A DNA stretch of 64,000 nt from Sipunculus nudus. Its lineage: Eukaryota; Annelida; Sipuncula; Golfingiida; Sipunculidae. Numbering within the stretch: the stretch's first letter is position 1; each line of letters begins with the position of its first letter. The position numbers were made by a program, and so were the translations under genes. This document shows, in pieces, positions 47,647 to 62,307 of this stretch. Under the pieces are notes generated by a model that saw only the letters and a program-made list of their open reading frames with translations, was not told the origin of the DNA and did not search any database. Location of the stretch: assembly GCA_026874595.1 (NCBI GenBank), contig CM049315.1, forward strand, positions 38,768,164 to 38,832,163, written 5' to 3'.

Positions 47647-47903
47647 CACAGTGTTCAAAAGCTGCAAGCATGAGCTAAATACTCTGGGTAAAATAAATCA
47701 TCTCTTGGCCTCAGATTCAAAATTAACAATACTTCTTTAATATAACCTCAAATTTTAGTTTTTGCCCTATTGATTCGATATTTTGCAGCTAAATTGTTTA
47801 ACCACCTCCCAGTGGATTTTAAAAGTGCTAAAGATTAACAGTCTTCAGGAAAAATATTTCAACTTGGAGTGGTTTTAAATGTAATTGTGGTATGTACAAG
47901 TAA
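47647..47903 (+). pseudogene. LINE relic, 3' part beyond the Harbinger-like insertion, unit 2
   Basis: It resumes with CAGTGTTCAAAAGCTGC, as in unit 1 at 19647, and ends with the CNCGMYK-TAA tail (stop 47901-47903). One tail cysteine of unit 1 is tyrosine here. It is degraded, with frame shifts. Confidence 0.6.
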
Positions 47904-48879
47904 AATTTTATATAATAGTTCCTTCTTGTTAAATTAGGTTTTATCATATTTAAATAAAGAGCTCAGAATTGAATCGTCTTAGTCTGTCTTTACTATCTAG
48001 GCTTTTATGTTTTTACTATATATGTGTGATAATACCATTTTATAATTTATTATGAATAATCTGTGAGTGCATGTGGGTGCAGTAGAGATTATCATTTTTT
48101 TTTTCATCTTTTGTGTGTATCCAGTCAGTAATAATAGCCTTTTGATAATGTTGTACGGTACTTTTATAAAAAAAACATGACTTTACATAAAAGTTTGAAT
48201 TGTATTGTATAACTTTTAGTTTTTATTAAATTGGATATTTTATCATGCCTATAGAGAATAAAATTGTTGAAGATTTTTTTATTATTTAGCATGTTGCCAT
48301 AGCAATGCCACAGCTGGGACATTTGGCAACTGCTTGCATGCTTTTAAATAAAACTAAATATTTAGATTTTGCAATATCAAGAGAAAGTTTAATTTTTTTT
48401 AGAATTTTAAAAATTATTTTCATTTTACTGTGGTTCTCAGTGGAAAATGGCAGATATCCCTCAAACTGGCACTGGCCACTGTCACTATGATACATATTTG
48501 AGTGTATTGAGTTTCGGTTAGGCCGAAGTTTCCAGAAATATATGGTTGCCATGCTGATTTTTGTGTGAGTTTTTGTTACAATACCCAGGATTAAGTTTTT
48601 TGTAATAAAATAGGTGAGTGAGGGTTAAATAAATATGTAAATTGGAATGTATTTGCATGTTGCATGTACAGTGCTGTTATCACACTGTCATTTATGGTTA
48701 AATATCGCTATCATGCTAATATTACTATGAGCAGTTCGTGAGCCTGCATGTGGTGATGTTAAAGTAAACGAGATATGGCCGAAATATAAGCTTTCAACTG
48801 TAGCGCCGTCAAAGTTCTCTGAAAAAAAAACTTATTTACAGTTCTCGGCCGTAGCCTGAGCAAAGTCTCAGGTCGATTC

Positions 48880-50376
<1,497 letters not shown>

Positions 50377-50769
50377 GTACCGCGTCCGGGGGGGAGGGGA
50401 AGGGTGTAAATGTTTTGTCACAGAGTAACCTGATCGGGGAGGGTGTGGGATAGGGCTTTCTCTCCCACAGTGTGTAAATTTAATAAGATACGTGCTATAA
50501 ATTGACTTTTCTGTGGTTATATTTCTTTAAATAAATTAAATAAGCTCTAATCACAGAAATTTAATTTTAAGCTCAGCTGACTGTAAGTCATTGACTAGTT
50601 TCGACAGTTCCCGAAAAGTGGTTCTATTTTTTTACTATAAAATGACAACCATGTCAGTTTCTCAGCTGTGATTCCATCTAGTGTCCCAAAACCTGGTGTG
50701 TTTATTGATCATAAGTCGATGCCCTATAATAATCATCCTGCCTGTCTGTTCGTCTGTCTGTCCATCCGT

Positions 50770-51600
50770 CCATTAAAACAATTTTTTTGTCCAGATGATA
50801 ACTTCAGGTTGTTTTGACATATGGATTTCAAACACGACTTATATATAGCCCACCACTCAAGAAAGAACCTGTATGCTTTTTTGGTCATGAGGTCAAAGGC
50901 CAAGTTCACAAGACTCACGTAATACACAGCTTTTCATCCCAAACTTTCCATCTAGCACATTTAGCTGACTTACCAGTATGGGGAAGATTCTTTTCGATTT
51001 TGGGGTCACATAGCAAAAGGTCAGGATCACAGAGGCCATCTGTTCACAAACTTGTTTCTAAATGATAACTCCAGTTTAGTTTGATATATTGGTTTCAATC
51101 TTAAATTTTATATGGCTTACAACTAAAGTAAGAACCCTGTCGATTTTGGGGTCATAGGGTCAAAGGTCAAGATCACAGGTCCCATCCATTCGCAAACGAG
51201 TTCAGGGATGATAATTCTGCTTTGGATGGACAGAATGGCTTAAAACTTGATTTATTAATGACCCATCACATAAGAAACATTTTTTTTATTTTCAGGGTCC
51301 AGAGGTCAAAGGTGAAGGTCACATGTGCCACAGCTTTAAAATGATAGTGGGTGCACTGTAACTCAAACTTTTCATCCCAATCTTTCCATCTTTCACACAT
51401 GACTTGCTTGCCCAAAGTGGAAAAAAATCTGTAGATTTTGAAATTACCTGGTCAAAGGTCACTGGACCCATTTTTGAAAAAAAAAAGATTGTTACAATAA
51501 TCTAAATGCTGCAAGTTCAAGGATAATAAGTTCTCAGATTTGTTGGTCACAAAGTCATTGGTTAGTATCACAGAACCGTCGTTCTGAAAAAAAAAAGTTC
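50770..51600. repeat. Degenerate tandem repeat with AGGTCA half-sites, unit 2
   Basis: Collinear with 22640-23450. Half-site pairs such as AGGTCAAAGGC (about 50890), GGGTCAAAGGTCA (about 51158) and AGGTCAAAGGTGA (about 51302) are largely kept. Confidence 0.6.
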
Positions 51601-52201
51601 TTTAAAAATATCCCTATAGATATTCTGCTGAGTGTGAGAACCCTGGGTCCTTAGTTTTTAGAGACGATCCGCCCCTAGGCCGGGTGGTTTTGTTACTAAC
51701 AATTAATGGTAGGTAACGAACTGAGTACTAATCGGAGCAAAATCCTTTCTCCATCATGCATTTGGGCTTCTAAATACACCAGAGGCGTATGATTAAACGT
51801 AGTTAAGAAGGTTATGTAGTGCGTTGAAATATTTGATAAGAATTGTTTCAAGGCAAGTTACATGATCATGGATGATCTTGTGATTGACCTCATGGAATAG
51901 GTAAAACTTTGTAAGCATGAGCATGCGCAGTGTAAACTGGTTATGGTTCCTCGAACTGTGAAAAATTTTAATTTTGAAGTATGAGACTTGGCAAGTGTCC
52001 ATTACATCATCATTTTGATATTTCACCCCATTCTGTCACATGGTCCACTCATTCTATTTTTGACCATTTTTCCCGATTGGCAGTTGGCGATACCTGTGCA
52101 GTTCCGGTGTATTAACATGACTTGTACTTGATGTGTACCTAAACGATAGGTCGTCCTTGCTGCTCTCAAAACCAAAGATTACTTTTTTGGACTTTGGTAG
52201 T

Positions 52202-52298
52202 CACGTGATAAAGCGCCGTGGTCGTGCTTTAAATCGGACACGACAAACAGGATCTGACGAAACTCACGGAAAGATCATTCCCTGTGTCAACTGTACCG
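52202..52298 (+). promoter_or_regulatory. Conserved E-box and putative leader exon of TRIM copy 3
   Basis: CACGTG at 52202-52207, the AAATCGGACACGACAAACAGG block and donor GTAAGTAA after 52298 match 24121-24217 with a few substitutions. Promoter and exon status are inferred from conservation and the splice consensus. Confidence 0.5.
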
Positions 52299-53873
52299 GT
52301 AAGTAACACACTGTCGTTGTTAAAGAGAATTATGGTATGATAGAGACGAAGATTTAGTTGTTTGGCGTAATTTCGACTCAAAACAAACCCAGCTTTAAAA
52401 TGGCTATTTGGGGCACTTGTTGTTACAATGGGGAACACCAGTCAATAAATCAGAGATAACATCGTGGCCGTGTTTTTGTTAATCGTTTTGTAACAAGTCT
52501 TATCAAGTCCACACACAATTGTATGTATGTTATGTAAAATGCAAGTTAGTATGGCAAAATTTACATATGTACTATGTAGACCGTCGTCTGGGCGTTTACA
52601 AAAATAACTACGATATTTTAATTAAAGGACCATCCAAAGAAGGCATAACCTTTGATTGGCTTGAGACAAATTAATTTTATATTAAAGGAATGAATTCACC
52701 TGCCTTAGTTTTAGAATTGATGTGATTTCTGGCTTAGTGTGGGTACATATTAATGACTTTTAGTCAATTCTCGCTACGAAAAGTTCTTACAAGGTCGCTT
52801 ATGCATGAGCTTGTAAATAAACACAGTACACGTGCCATTGTTGATAAACAGACAAACTGTGTGACCGGAGTCAGTTGATTGCGTGCTAACTGTTGTTCAT
52901 GAAAGCACGTGAAGCAACATCATTTTAATCTCTGGATCATCAGATCTGCTGATGGATGATCTTGTTGGACCTGTCTGGATTACGATCGGTGGCAATATCG
53001 GCCGGCCCCCTCAAATGTTGTAAGCAGGTGGATATAAACGAAACGGACATTTTGTGCACCGTGAGATCGGTGCATTTTTGGTATGCAAATATATATATAT
53101 GTGTGTGTGTGTGTTAATCGAAATATAAACATCGATTAGATTTTGGTGTTGATCCAGCATCTTCATCGGATTCTGGAGCGTCATCCAAGATTATTCACAA
53201 ATGTACGGTGTATATGCACGAATGAACATGGGAATATGGGCCAATAAATAAGTGAACGCATAGGTCTAGCTTCACTATGGCCCGGCCACTTGTTCAGGTC
53301 ACGGTCAAGTGCCTAGCACCTCGGAGTGATGATGTTCAGTCTGTTTGCAGAGCGTTTTAGGGACATAAATTGTGAAATATTTTCAATTCGAAATATGTTA
53401 CAGGTCCGAATAGACAATTAAAGCATACAAAAATTGATTCTGACACAGCTGATTGCAATACCCGCGCCTTCTTGTTCTGTAATGAATAAATTTGAACATA
53501 GGATGTTCCATTAACGATGTATATTTCGACAGAGAAGAATCATTGCAGTTATTTCATACATAATGTTCCTATGATACCAAGAAGGAAAACTTTAATAATA
53601 TCAGCAAGAATCATTCGGAAAATTCTAACCAGGGCCGTTTAAACATCACCTCCTGCAGCTTGAAAATAAATGAAATCATACATGTCCATTCAGACAATCG
53701 TGTTTTAAAGAAAACATGGCTATTTCTTTAAAAAAAACCTTTCATGTTTGTACATATTTCAACATGGATTGGACTCTGATTTGCGCTGGTTCTGAAAAAA
53801 AATGAAGTATAAGGTCGTGTTTGACAGTATCTACGAGTGTATATCTCAAAGTTCACTTTCCTTTCATTGATAG
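52299..53873 (+). other. Putative 5' UTR intron of TRIM copy 3
   Basis: From GTAAGTAA to TTTCATTGATAG. Compared with the copy 2 intron it has about 175 bp extra near 52772-52948, and its AT/GT microsatellite is shorter (53091-53114). Divergence here is visibly higher than in the coding exon that follows. Confidence 0.5.
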
Positions 53874-53878
53874 GTGAC

Positions 53879-55750
53879 ATGGCGTCCAACAAAGGAATCG
53901 ACCTACTGGTTGACTGTTTGATCTGTGAACAGAGTCGGGCCGGGCGAGACCCACGACAGCTTGACTGTAAACACTGTTTTTGTTATCACTGTCTCACCAC
54001 AGCACGGTCCCTACTCAATAAACAAACTATACAATGTCCTGTATGCTGGAAAACAACACCATTTCCGTCTGGAGGGCTGGCTGGACTACCTGCAGACAAA
54101 AATATTGACAACACTGTTGAAATCGTAGCTGGATCTGAGGGACTTAGGAACTGCAAAGCGTGTCTGATTAAGGGTAAAGCCTCACCGGCACATGCGCGTT
54201 GTGGCACTTGTGACCGTATATTATGTGATAACTGTACAAAGAAACATTTGGAAAGAAAGCCATTCTCTGACCATCTGATTATAAGGAACCTGTGTAAAGT
54301 CCACATCTGTGATTATACACACGCGTGTTTAACCTGTAAGTCAGGACTGTGTCTGGACTGTATCGAGTCAGAGCTTCATGACGCGCATGACGTCTGTGAC
54401 GTCACCGAGGTAACTGCGAAAGTCGCCGGTGTTTTATCCACTGGCAAAAATATAATTCAGAATAAAATACATGAGCTAGATAAACTGATCACGGTGAATA
54501 CAGACAACGCACTGGATAAACTTATTGAAAGAAGGAGAGAAACAGAGGGAAAATTAGAGCAATACAGAAAACAACTGTACGAGGCCGTTAAGAAAAGTTT
54601 AGATAAACGCGACGAGGTTTATCATAAGGCGGTGGCCTCAGCGCTAGAAAAACAAAACCAGGCTTGCTCAGAGGCGTCTAATGTCGTCAACGAAATAGAC
54701 AACCTGGCACGTGACAGCAAGATGAATATCATCAGTAACCTGCCAATGAAAACATCAGAAATTTACAAAGCACTGGATGCCCTCACTTCTGCACTCGGTT
54801 CACCTCCGGCCTGTCCGGAGCTTGGTGACGACGTTTGTACGACCAACGAAGACACAGAGAGGGGTAAGTTTGAATTTAAGTGTAATCTGGGAACTGTGAT
54901 AACAGAATCTCCCAGAGAACTAGCAGACAAGGCAGAAGCCGTAGTGCAAGAAGGTTCAACAGATTATACCATAAAGCTGACCAAACTGTTGGATGTGATG
55001 ACGACAGATGGTGAACAAATACCACGGCCTTATTACATAAAGCCGGGACCTGACTCGACTGTGATTGTTGGTGATCGTATCAAGACCCAGGCTACAAGGA
55101 TCAACACGAGCGCGGAGGTGGTGGCCAGATACAGGACGGCGGGCGGTGGTTACGTAAGGGGTGTCGCCGTCAGTAACAGCGCTATCTACGTTCTCTCACT
55201 GAGCGGTAAGACTGTAGCAGTCCATACCGGAGGTCAGATACACGTCAACAACCTGCTGCCACAGGTACAGGTTCCCTGGGACATGGATACAGACGGCGAG
55301 AGTCTCCTGATTGTTCATTACAAACAAACTTTACTCAGGTACTCGTACCAAGGTGAGTTGTTACAACAGTTCCAGTCACCTGGCATTGAATTTGTGACGT
55401 GCGCTGTACACCTTGACACCGGCCCGGTGTATCTGGTCACAGATATAACAGACAACATGGTCCACATGCTCAGACAGGACGGGGGACGTGTCAGGTCGCT
55501 CGGTGGGCGTGGTCGGGATGATGGACAGTTTACTCATCCGCATGGTACAACAATGCTTCCTAACGGGAACATCCTTGTAGCGGACTACAGCCTTCACAGA
55601 GTGTCAGAGTTTACGTTTGACGGCATCTTTATCCGTCACCTACTGACCAGAGAAGACGGATTGTTAGGTCCATTATGTATCTGTGTTTCTCCTCCCTACC
55701 TCTGGGTGGGTTGTTTTGGAAGTCTGTGTTTGTACAAGTACGTGCAGTAA
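53879..55750 (+). CDS. TRIM-NHL protein (RING/B-box E3 ligase-like), copy 3
   Basis: The protein has 623 residues in one exon and the same architecture as copy 2: RING 13-56, B-box 1 92-132, B-box 2 139-170, coiled coil about 185-300, NHL region about 395-620. All zinc ligands are present. It differs from copy 2 at four residues by eye: Q37H inside the RING next to ligand C38, A79T and K81E in the RING/B-box linker, and A557T in an NHL repeat. Start choice is the same (ATG six bases after an AG acceptor). The near-identity, higher than in the flanking intron, suggests recent exchange with copy 2 or strong constraint. Likely a cytoplasmic ubiquitin ligase; the target is unknown. Confidence 0.93.
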   Translation: MASNKGIDLLVDCLICEQSRAGRDPRQLDCKHCFCYHCLTTARSLLNKQTIQCPVCWKTTPFPSGGLAGLPADKNIDNTVEIVAGSEGLRNCKACLIKGKASPAHARCGTCDRILCDNCTKKHLERKPFSDHLIIRNLCKVHICDYTHACLTCKSGLCLDCIESELHDAHDVCDVTEVTAKVAGVLSTGKNIIQNKIHELDKLITVNTDNALDKLIERRRETEGKLEQYRKQLYEAVKKSLDKRDEVYHKAVASALEKQNQACSEASNVVNEIDNLARDSKMNIISNLPMKTSEIYKALDALTSALGSPPACPELGDDVCTTNEDTERGKFEFKCNLGTVITESPRELADKAEAVVQEGSTDYTIKLTKLLDVMTTDGEQIPRPYYIKPGPDSTVIVGDRIKTQATRINTSAEVVARYRTAGGGYVRGVAVSNSAIYVLSLSGKTVAVHTGGQIHVNNLLPQVQVPWDMDTDGESLLIVHYKQTLLRYSYQGELLQQFQSPGIEFVTCAVHLDTGPVYLVTDITDNMVHMLRQDGGRVRSLGGRGRDDGQFTHPHGTTMLPNGNILVADYSLHRVSEFTFDGIFIRHLLTREDGLLGPLCICVSPPYLWVGCFGSLCLYKYVQ

Positions 55751-56824
55751 AGCAGCTTCATGCTACATGTCTATTTCAAATACGTCTCGGTGTATATAAC
55801 TTCGCTTTTTATACCAAACCTGACTTTGTTCTTTACCGTTATCGCCACATGATCGATTGCTGCGGTATTATTAAGACAATTAAGTATAACGTGTATAGAT
55901 GTCCCCTGGTTGTTAATTATGTCTGACGAAATTTACTGTTCTTTGTATTAATGTTTATATTTCTTTATTCTTTGTTTTTCTATTGAGAATGTTTGTCTCC
56001 ATAGACAAGTGAATTTTAGGTTGTTCTGGCGCCATCTGGTACTTGTTTGTGGTATTATTTACAACAAGAACATCGGTTTTGTTTTGCCATATATGCAGAT
56101 TTCTGATTAAATGTAGATTTAAATGTTCGATTGAAATAATTATAGTATATCATCTGTTGTCTGTATAAATATTAGTATTAAATCATGTCTCCTATTTATT
56201 TGTTGGTACAAAAATATTTTTTTTTTTTACATTTACGGTGAAAAGGTTTAATGTTAGTTCTAAAATAATTCATTCCTCGTATTAAAAATGTGTACATTGA
56301 ACCGATATTCTATGTTTTAAATTATCAACTGTTTAATGGGTCATATTAGAAAGAGATGTATTTAATTTGCTATGAACACATGTAACCGTTATATAAGTAC
56401 ATGTTGTCATATTTCGGTATTTTATGGTTATTCCTGTTTCTGTGTCAAGTGTTGTACTATGTATTCAAGCAGATGATCAGTGAAACAGGATTTCACAGGA
56501 ATATGATGGTTCGTATTTTTTTTAATTCATTGGTTAACAACATGGACAAATTTGAGAATACACAGTAACTTTGTGAGAAATAAGAACTTTACAGAAATAT
56601 TATACTTTTCTTTTCGTCTGACTGAATGCAAAGATAGCGAGATTTAATATCTCCTTTTGGAGAATTTACAATATTGAGCCGATGTGTTTTTCATTATCTA
56701 TAGTCTGTATAGACTTATGCTGCCATCTTGTTGCCAGATGATGTACTAATCGGGCACTTTGCTTTGTGTTCTTTAACATTCAACATTTCACTTTTACTGT
56801 CAAGAAGAACACTACTCAAACAAG

Positions 56825-56986
56825 ATGACCAAGCTGTCATTTGGTAGAGATTTAAAGAAGAGAAAACAGACGGCCTTATGTTTTGATGACAAGCTGACAA
56901 TCCTTAGGCAGCTCAATCGTAGTGACAAGCCGGACATTATCGCAAGGGATTTCAACATTGGCAGATACACTATTACCGATGTATAG
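56825..56986 (+). pseudogene. CENP-B/Tigger-type helix-turn-helix fragment, unit 3
   Basis: Same 53-codon frame and TAG as 28633-28794, with one codon changed (E to R in TILEQL). Retention at the same distance behind TRIM reflects duplication. No evidence that it is translated. Confidence 0.5.
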
Positions 56987-58382
56987 TAGAGCAGAGAGAA
57001 ACTTGGCGAATACAAAATGAGGTTGCGTAACCCCTCTGACCCCCAAAATATTTTAATAGGTAGGCTCTACGACCGTTCAGAAACTTTTGATTCCCTGGCC
57101 TTACACTTGTTATAAGTGTGCTGCAATGGACTGTAAAAGAAACTAACCGAGCTTCGCAAATGGCGATGTAATTTCACCTTTCTCTCCAGTGAATTCCTTT
57201 AAAAAAGGCACGCACGTACAAAGAAAACAGGTTAGACTGACTTTTGCCTATCAAGCTCTGCAATCGATCAAATATTTTTATATAACCCGGTCGTCAATTA
57301 CGAGGGTAGAAAAGAAATAACGTGTTCCACGGGAAAATGGCATAAGGTTAATCAGTAACTATCGTACGAACTTGCCGCTAGACCCCGACGCTTTCGTAAA
57401 ATCGGCGCTCTACTGTACCAAGATATTGCCCATTCTTGAACTCCGTGATGATGTAGCTTCATTAATGATGCGCATATTTATATGTTTTTACTAGTAGTCG
57501 GGTTACTTTACACTTTAGGATAACGATGGCTTGTTTTCCGTTAAAATACGGCGCTGCATTTTGTATATGGAAGCAAACAATTTCAGATTTTACATACATT
57601 ATTATATACCGCGCCTAAACACCTTGCCTTTGGACAGGATCTTGAAGAGCATTTTCACTTCAAAGACGACATATGGCGCTGCATATACAGTACACCGACT
57701 AGATCATACAGGCTTCGATAGACCCTTGGGGAATAATGTCAAATTCCTCAATATTTCCTGGAAAAATATTGAAACTAACACAACCCCCACGCTTGCTCCC
57801 TGAACCCAAACACAGAATGCGATCTTTATGTACAGTTAGCATGCTCATGTTAAAGCCCTATCAATGTGTGACTTTTGAAATCTGAGAAAAATTAGGATAA
57901 TCATGATATAAAAGTTCCTTATTTTAAGGACTTTGACAGTCTAATACTTCAATCAATATTAAAACTTTATACAAAAAGTTTAGTTTTCCTAAAATGTTTT
58001 CAGGCTAATAGAGACTATATATAAAGGCGATCTATTGTTTTGATAATCAATTAGGGTTGTCCGGTCACTTCTGAGTTCGCCATGTCATATGACCAGAATC
58101 TTTGGTGGTATCAAGATAGAAGTTACAGCCCTTTAAATATGCTGATTATGACATACTATTGTTAAAATGTTGCAATACAGTACAGGGAAAAATGCAGAAG
58201 CTCGAATAAAAACAGTAAACAAAATTTAATATGAATATAATTAATTAATCCACAATTTATTTCATTCTAATTCATGAACAGCCGAGTGATTAAGATAACA
58301 TCCACATGTTTCTGTATACTGTAGGAGGGAGTCTTTCCGATATTACACAGTAAATATACACTCTGTTCGGTCATAACACAAG

Positions 58383-59054
58383 GACCCCCCCCCCCCCCTC
58401 CCCGCCGATTCTCATCGGCCTTTGAGCGAGTAAAGGTCTCCCGAAAAGCCACGTACGGCTCCTCGGCTTTTACTCGATCTCACGACCTGTGCTCTTTTGA
58501 GTGCGGTGCGCTGCCCAGACCACTGAAGCCGGTTAAATGCGCAGTTTAACATGCGACATGAACATACCAATTATTTTACCACGACTTTTACATTTAAGCA
58601 ATATTTTGCGAGTTACAAACGCATTTGCGCTTTTTAACCATATAGATATCAACTTGTTACAAACGATTGAATGTTTGGACTTTCCAGTTAATATCTTTTA
58701 AGAAATATAAATATTATAGCCGGCCACACGTGAACCCCCATCCTCTGAAGTCTGACTACGGTATGCAAGATATTTATGGGAACAGTGAATGAGGAACAGA
58801 AACTACTCATATCTTTTTGGGCAAGGTGCCTCAAAATGTCCCCTTAACTTTGAATATTTAAAATAATTCTTAATATCGGATATATGCACCTGTAATTAAC
58901 TTCCCAAATGAACATGGCGTTACATTTTATTGATATAGATGAAATTATAAAAGATATATATATATATATATATATATTATTACAGGCTTAATATATGTTG
59001 CGTATAAATTAATTACTAATAGATGTATAAATGTATAATTATATTATATTGCAT
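58383..59054. other. 672-bp segment present in unit 3, absent from unit 2
   Basis: Unit 2 joins CACAAG directly to ATAGATATTG (near 30202), and unit 3 has 672 bp between them. It starts with a poly-C run (58385-58398) and the SINE-like head, then AT-rich sequence with (AT)n at 58954-58977. No clear duplication of the target is visible, so insertion here and deletion in unit 2 are both possible. Unit 1 lacks the whole region. Confidence 0.6.
58384..58545 (-). mobile_element. SINE-like tRNA-derived segment, unit 3
   Basis: On the minus strand, from about 58545: CAGTGGTCTGGGCAGCGCAC (A-box-like), then GGTCGTGAGATCGAG (B-box-like), then a stretch ending in a G run. The cloverleaf cannot be closed, so it is not a tRNA gene. 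This is a third SINE type in the window; the assignment is tentative. Confidence 0.4.
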
Positions 59055-61325
59055 ATAGATATTGTTAAATACCCATTAACCGCAAGCCAGTATATTGGCG
59101 CCCCCTGCATGTTTTCGACTTTCAGGATCCGCCAGTGTATGATATGATAGTTTATCTATAAAGTACAAATATAATAAATAAATTATGCCCGGATACAGAG
59201 AATTAAGAAAATAGATGCATATAAACAGCACGCTTAATTGAACCAAGGTTTGTACATGCTCCTACACTGTCCGGTTTACTGGAACTGGTCGTTGGAGCCA
59301 CTACCCCGTATCGAGGGATTTTCATAGAAAAAAATGTCAACAGGCTGATTCAATCGAGGGAAAATATTGTGGGATGCTTCCCAAAACCGTGTTTGCATTC
59401 ATTCATTCGGTCCATATTCCATGTGTTCATTCTTACATAAACGACTGTACATTTGTGTATATATTCCTTGATGACGTTCCTTAATCCGACTCATGTACCG
59501 GATCAACACTAAAGACTAATCGGTTCTTTATTGACCCATTCCCGAAATCCTCTCGTCACGATTATAAAATGGGTCCCTACTAGGTTTACTCCGAAGGATA
59601 TTGTCGGAAAGTGCAAATAAAGAAAACAAGTGACTTGACGGTTTACATGTTAGTTTATGACCACTCAAGGTTTGTGCATAACTGATTCTAAGTCAGTAGT
59701 TTAGGCTTGCTTATTTTCTTTGAATATTCATGAGATAATAACGAATCTCACACAATATATGTCTTTTTCAACATTGGTCACTTTTACACCCGACTTTGGT
59801 TTTCAAGTGTCCAATAGTTAGATCCTATCTACCCAAAATTTTTCACAGCCGTGATCGAAAACAAACTGATTGTTGGTCAGCTGTTACGTCAAAGGAATTA
59901 ACAGAACTGTCCCAAAAACGAATAAAGTTTCTTAGTAGAAAGACTTTCCACCTTTCATCACTATAAAAGAGAACAAATCATGCTACCGTGAGGAACTGCC
60001 ATCAATCCCTGCGACCAACAGGAATTAACCCTGTCAGACGTACAGCTTACCACTTCCGAGTGATCTTCATACAGTGATATGTTATTCATGTTATTTTTGT
60101 TTCAATCAAACTAATCATATAAAAAATCTGGTTAGTCTAGAGGACCTTATGTTCGAGAATTTATATAACTCGTTGAGAAAATTAACATCTACCAATAGAA
60201 AATATGAGTATGTGCGAGTATTGTACGATTTAACACGATTATAACACACGGCAGGAACGAATGCGGCCAGCTACGACTTGTACCATGTAGAGTACGAGCT
60301 TAGACAATTCTAGTACGAGTTCAGTACGACTCAAGGGTGGGAACTTCGTGGATTGCGTTAATTCGTTCCATTACGGCGGCCAAGTCAGACATGCTTTCTG
60401 TTCTTGAGGAGGAAACACTACTACTTATCTTGTCTGGTGTGATAAGCATTGACAGAAGATAAAGTCGGTGGATACTACAGCAGTACCATATCTAAAATAA
60501 AGGAGATACACGGCATATCTCGGCCACAAAGATCATGCCAAAATCTATTAAGAGTTGTGACGAGCTTACTATGAGTTTGCGGATTTGGCTGTGAGTTTGC
60601 TTTACAAGGCACTGAGTTATTTAGACTTTCCCAGTACATGTATTTTACGCAATCCAACATGGCGGACAATTTATTTTATACTTTTGAAATAGATTTATGA
60701 GAGGATGTTTGCTGTGTGTGGACTAAAAAGAACAATCTTAAACTTTTTAATACGAAGTCTGTTGTAGTGCTGCCATCTACTGCCTGGTGGATGCACTTTT
60801 CCTATCCCTGCGAATCCATTATATTTTGTATCCTCAGATTGATCCATATTTATTTCATGCCGTCATTTATGCCCCATTGGTATAATGTATAGCTGCTGTG
60901 TCGATATATTTGTTCTATGACAATATATTAAAATATTCGTTATTTGTATAATTCATCTGGCCTAAACTTATTGGTTTATAATATTTAGTTTTAATAAGAG
61001 GTTAATTATATTAACACAGACTTCATATTGTGTACAAATTCGGACTAATTAAACCGAGAAGAAACAGGTATCGTGATTGAAAATACATGAGACAAGCAAT
61101 ACTTTGTGAAAGCAGGTTTACAAAGTTCTAAATCAATTTCGTCGTACATGATCCCATGATCCCCCCCCCCTTCCCCCTTCTCAACTGTACTATTTTTTTT
61201 TTCATGAACTAATGTAGCCTGGAAATGGGTGTAGATGAACTCACCCTTGACATATTTGTATCGTATTCTGATGTCAGTTTGTGGTTAAACTAATCTTGTT
61301 CTCGGCAACCGCTATTTATTTTCTC
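59055..61325. other. Unit 3 spacer including the empty site of element D
   Basis: Collinear with 30203-31937 and then, across the D insertion point (GATCCA near 60840), with 37712 onward. About 10% different from unit 2. The TACGAG-rich ORF is broken here. No gene seen. Confidence 0.6.
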
Positions 61326-61329
61326 TTAA

Positions 61330-61792
61330 AGGTGCCTATTCACCTACCCGTTGAAAAAGAATTTATGTGCTTTCCGGCTTCCTCCTTGTATTTATGAATG
61401 ATCTAAGAGTATTTTGGTTGGAAAAAGTTCTAGAAAGCCTTCGTTAAGGATGTTTTAAATTGATTATCAACAGCATGTTTGTAAACACAGCAAAATTGAC
61501 AAACGGAAAAAACATGTAACCTAAGGTGCATGGTAGGTTGCATATTTGCGGAGGTTGAAAGGTCACTTGTTGCATAACGCCATTTTCAAAGCTCTTTACC
61601 CGACTTGCTGCCAGGTGGCCTTGTTGAATTTCTTTTAATTATTTTGACGGGCCCCCACATATTATACACACGTAGATATAAACAAAACAAGCAGCCTGTC
61701 TGCGGTGATATCCACGTATTCTGGTCTATTTTTATAAAAGCTCCAAGGGATAACCTTTAGTTTATAGAGGTCGGATAGGTGATCGGGTCCCT
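61330..61792. mobile_element. TTAA-flanked MITE, unit 3 only
   Basis: The 463-bp insertion is bordered by TTAA on both sides (61326-61329, 61793-61796), where unit 1 has a single TTAA (near 8456). The termini are imperfect inverted repeats: AGGTGCCTATTCACCTACCCG against AGGGACCCGATCACCTATCCG. There is no ORF. TTAA targets are typical of piggyBac- and Kolobok-type transposases, which would have to act in trans; which one is unknown. Confidence 0.7.
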
Positions 61793-62220
61793 TTAATACC
61801 ACCTAGTAGGGTGCCGCACATGATGAAATAATAGTTTTTATTCAAATTGATTCAAAAGTTGACTTTTTGTAATCAATTTAAAGTTTAGGATATAAAAAAA
61901 AATTGCTGTGTGAGTGGACAACGATCAGCCTACTAGGGGGCGTTTGGGGTCCTGATGAACTTGAACCAACTCTGATGACTAAAATGAAATTATTAAACGG
62001 CTCAAATCGTATGAACTGAAGGCCCAGTTTGAATATATTTGTTAACAATTGCTTTCGAAAAATATTCAGTTTGGACAGTGGTCAGCATACGACCACTAGG
62101 ATGTGCTGGGGTCTTTAAGAAAACTTGGCCATAACGTTCAAATGGTGGTACTAGAATAAAACCTTGTATGTGATATATCATACAGATGTTTAAGTGATGG
62201 CTTTAATTATCGCCTCCGGC

Positions 62221-62254
62221 GGGGGGGGGGGGGGGAGGGGGGGGGGGGAGGGGG
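62221..62254. repeat. Poly-G run (34 bases, two interruptions)
   Basis: G15 A G12 A G5. It lies in the segment of about 0.7 kb that replaces the missing 14.8 kb in unit 3. Confidence 0.9.
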
Positions 62255-62307
62255 ATGCGTTAATTCCCATTTCTGTGTGTTTGTGTCTCACTTTTTTATA
62301 TTTTGTT

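Noticed and set aside
58267-58452. Minus-strand ORF with a poly-Gly stretch
   Set aside because: Produced by the poly-C run and SINE-like insertion private to unit 3.
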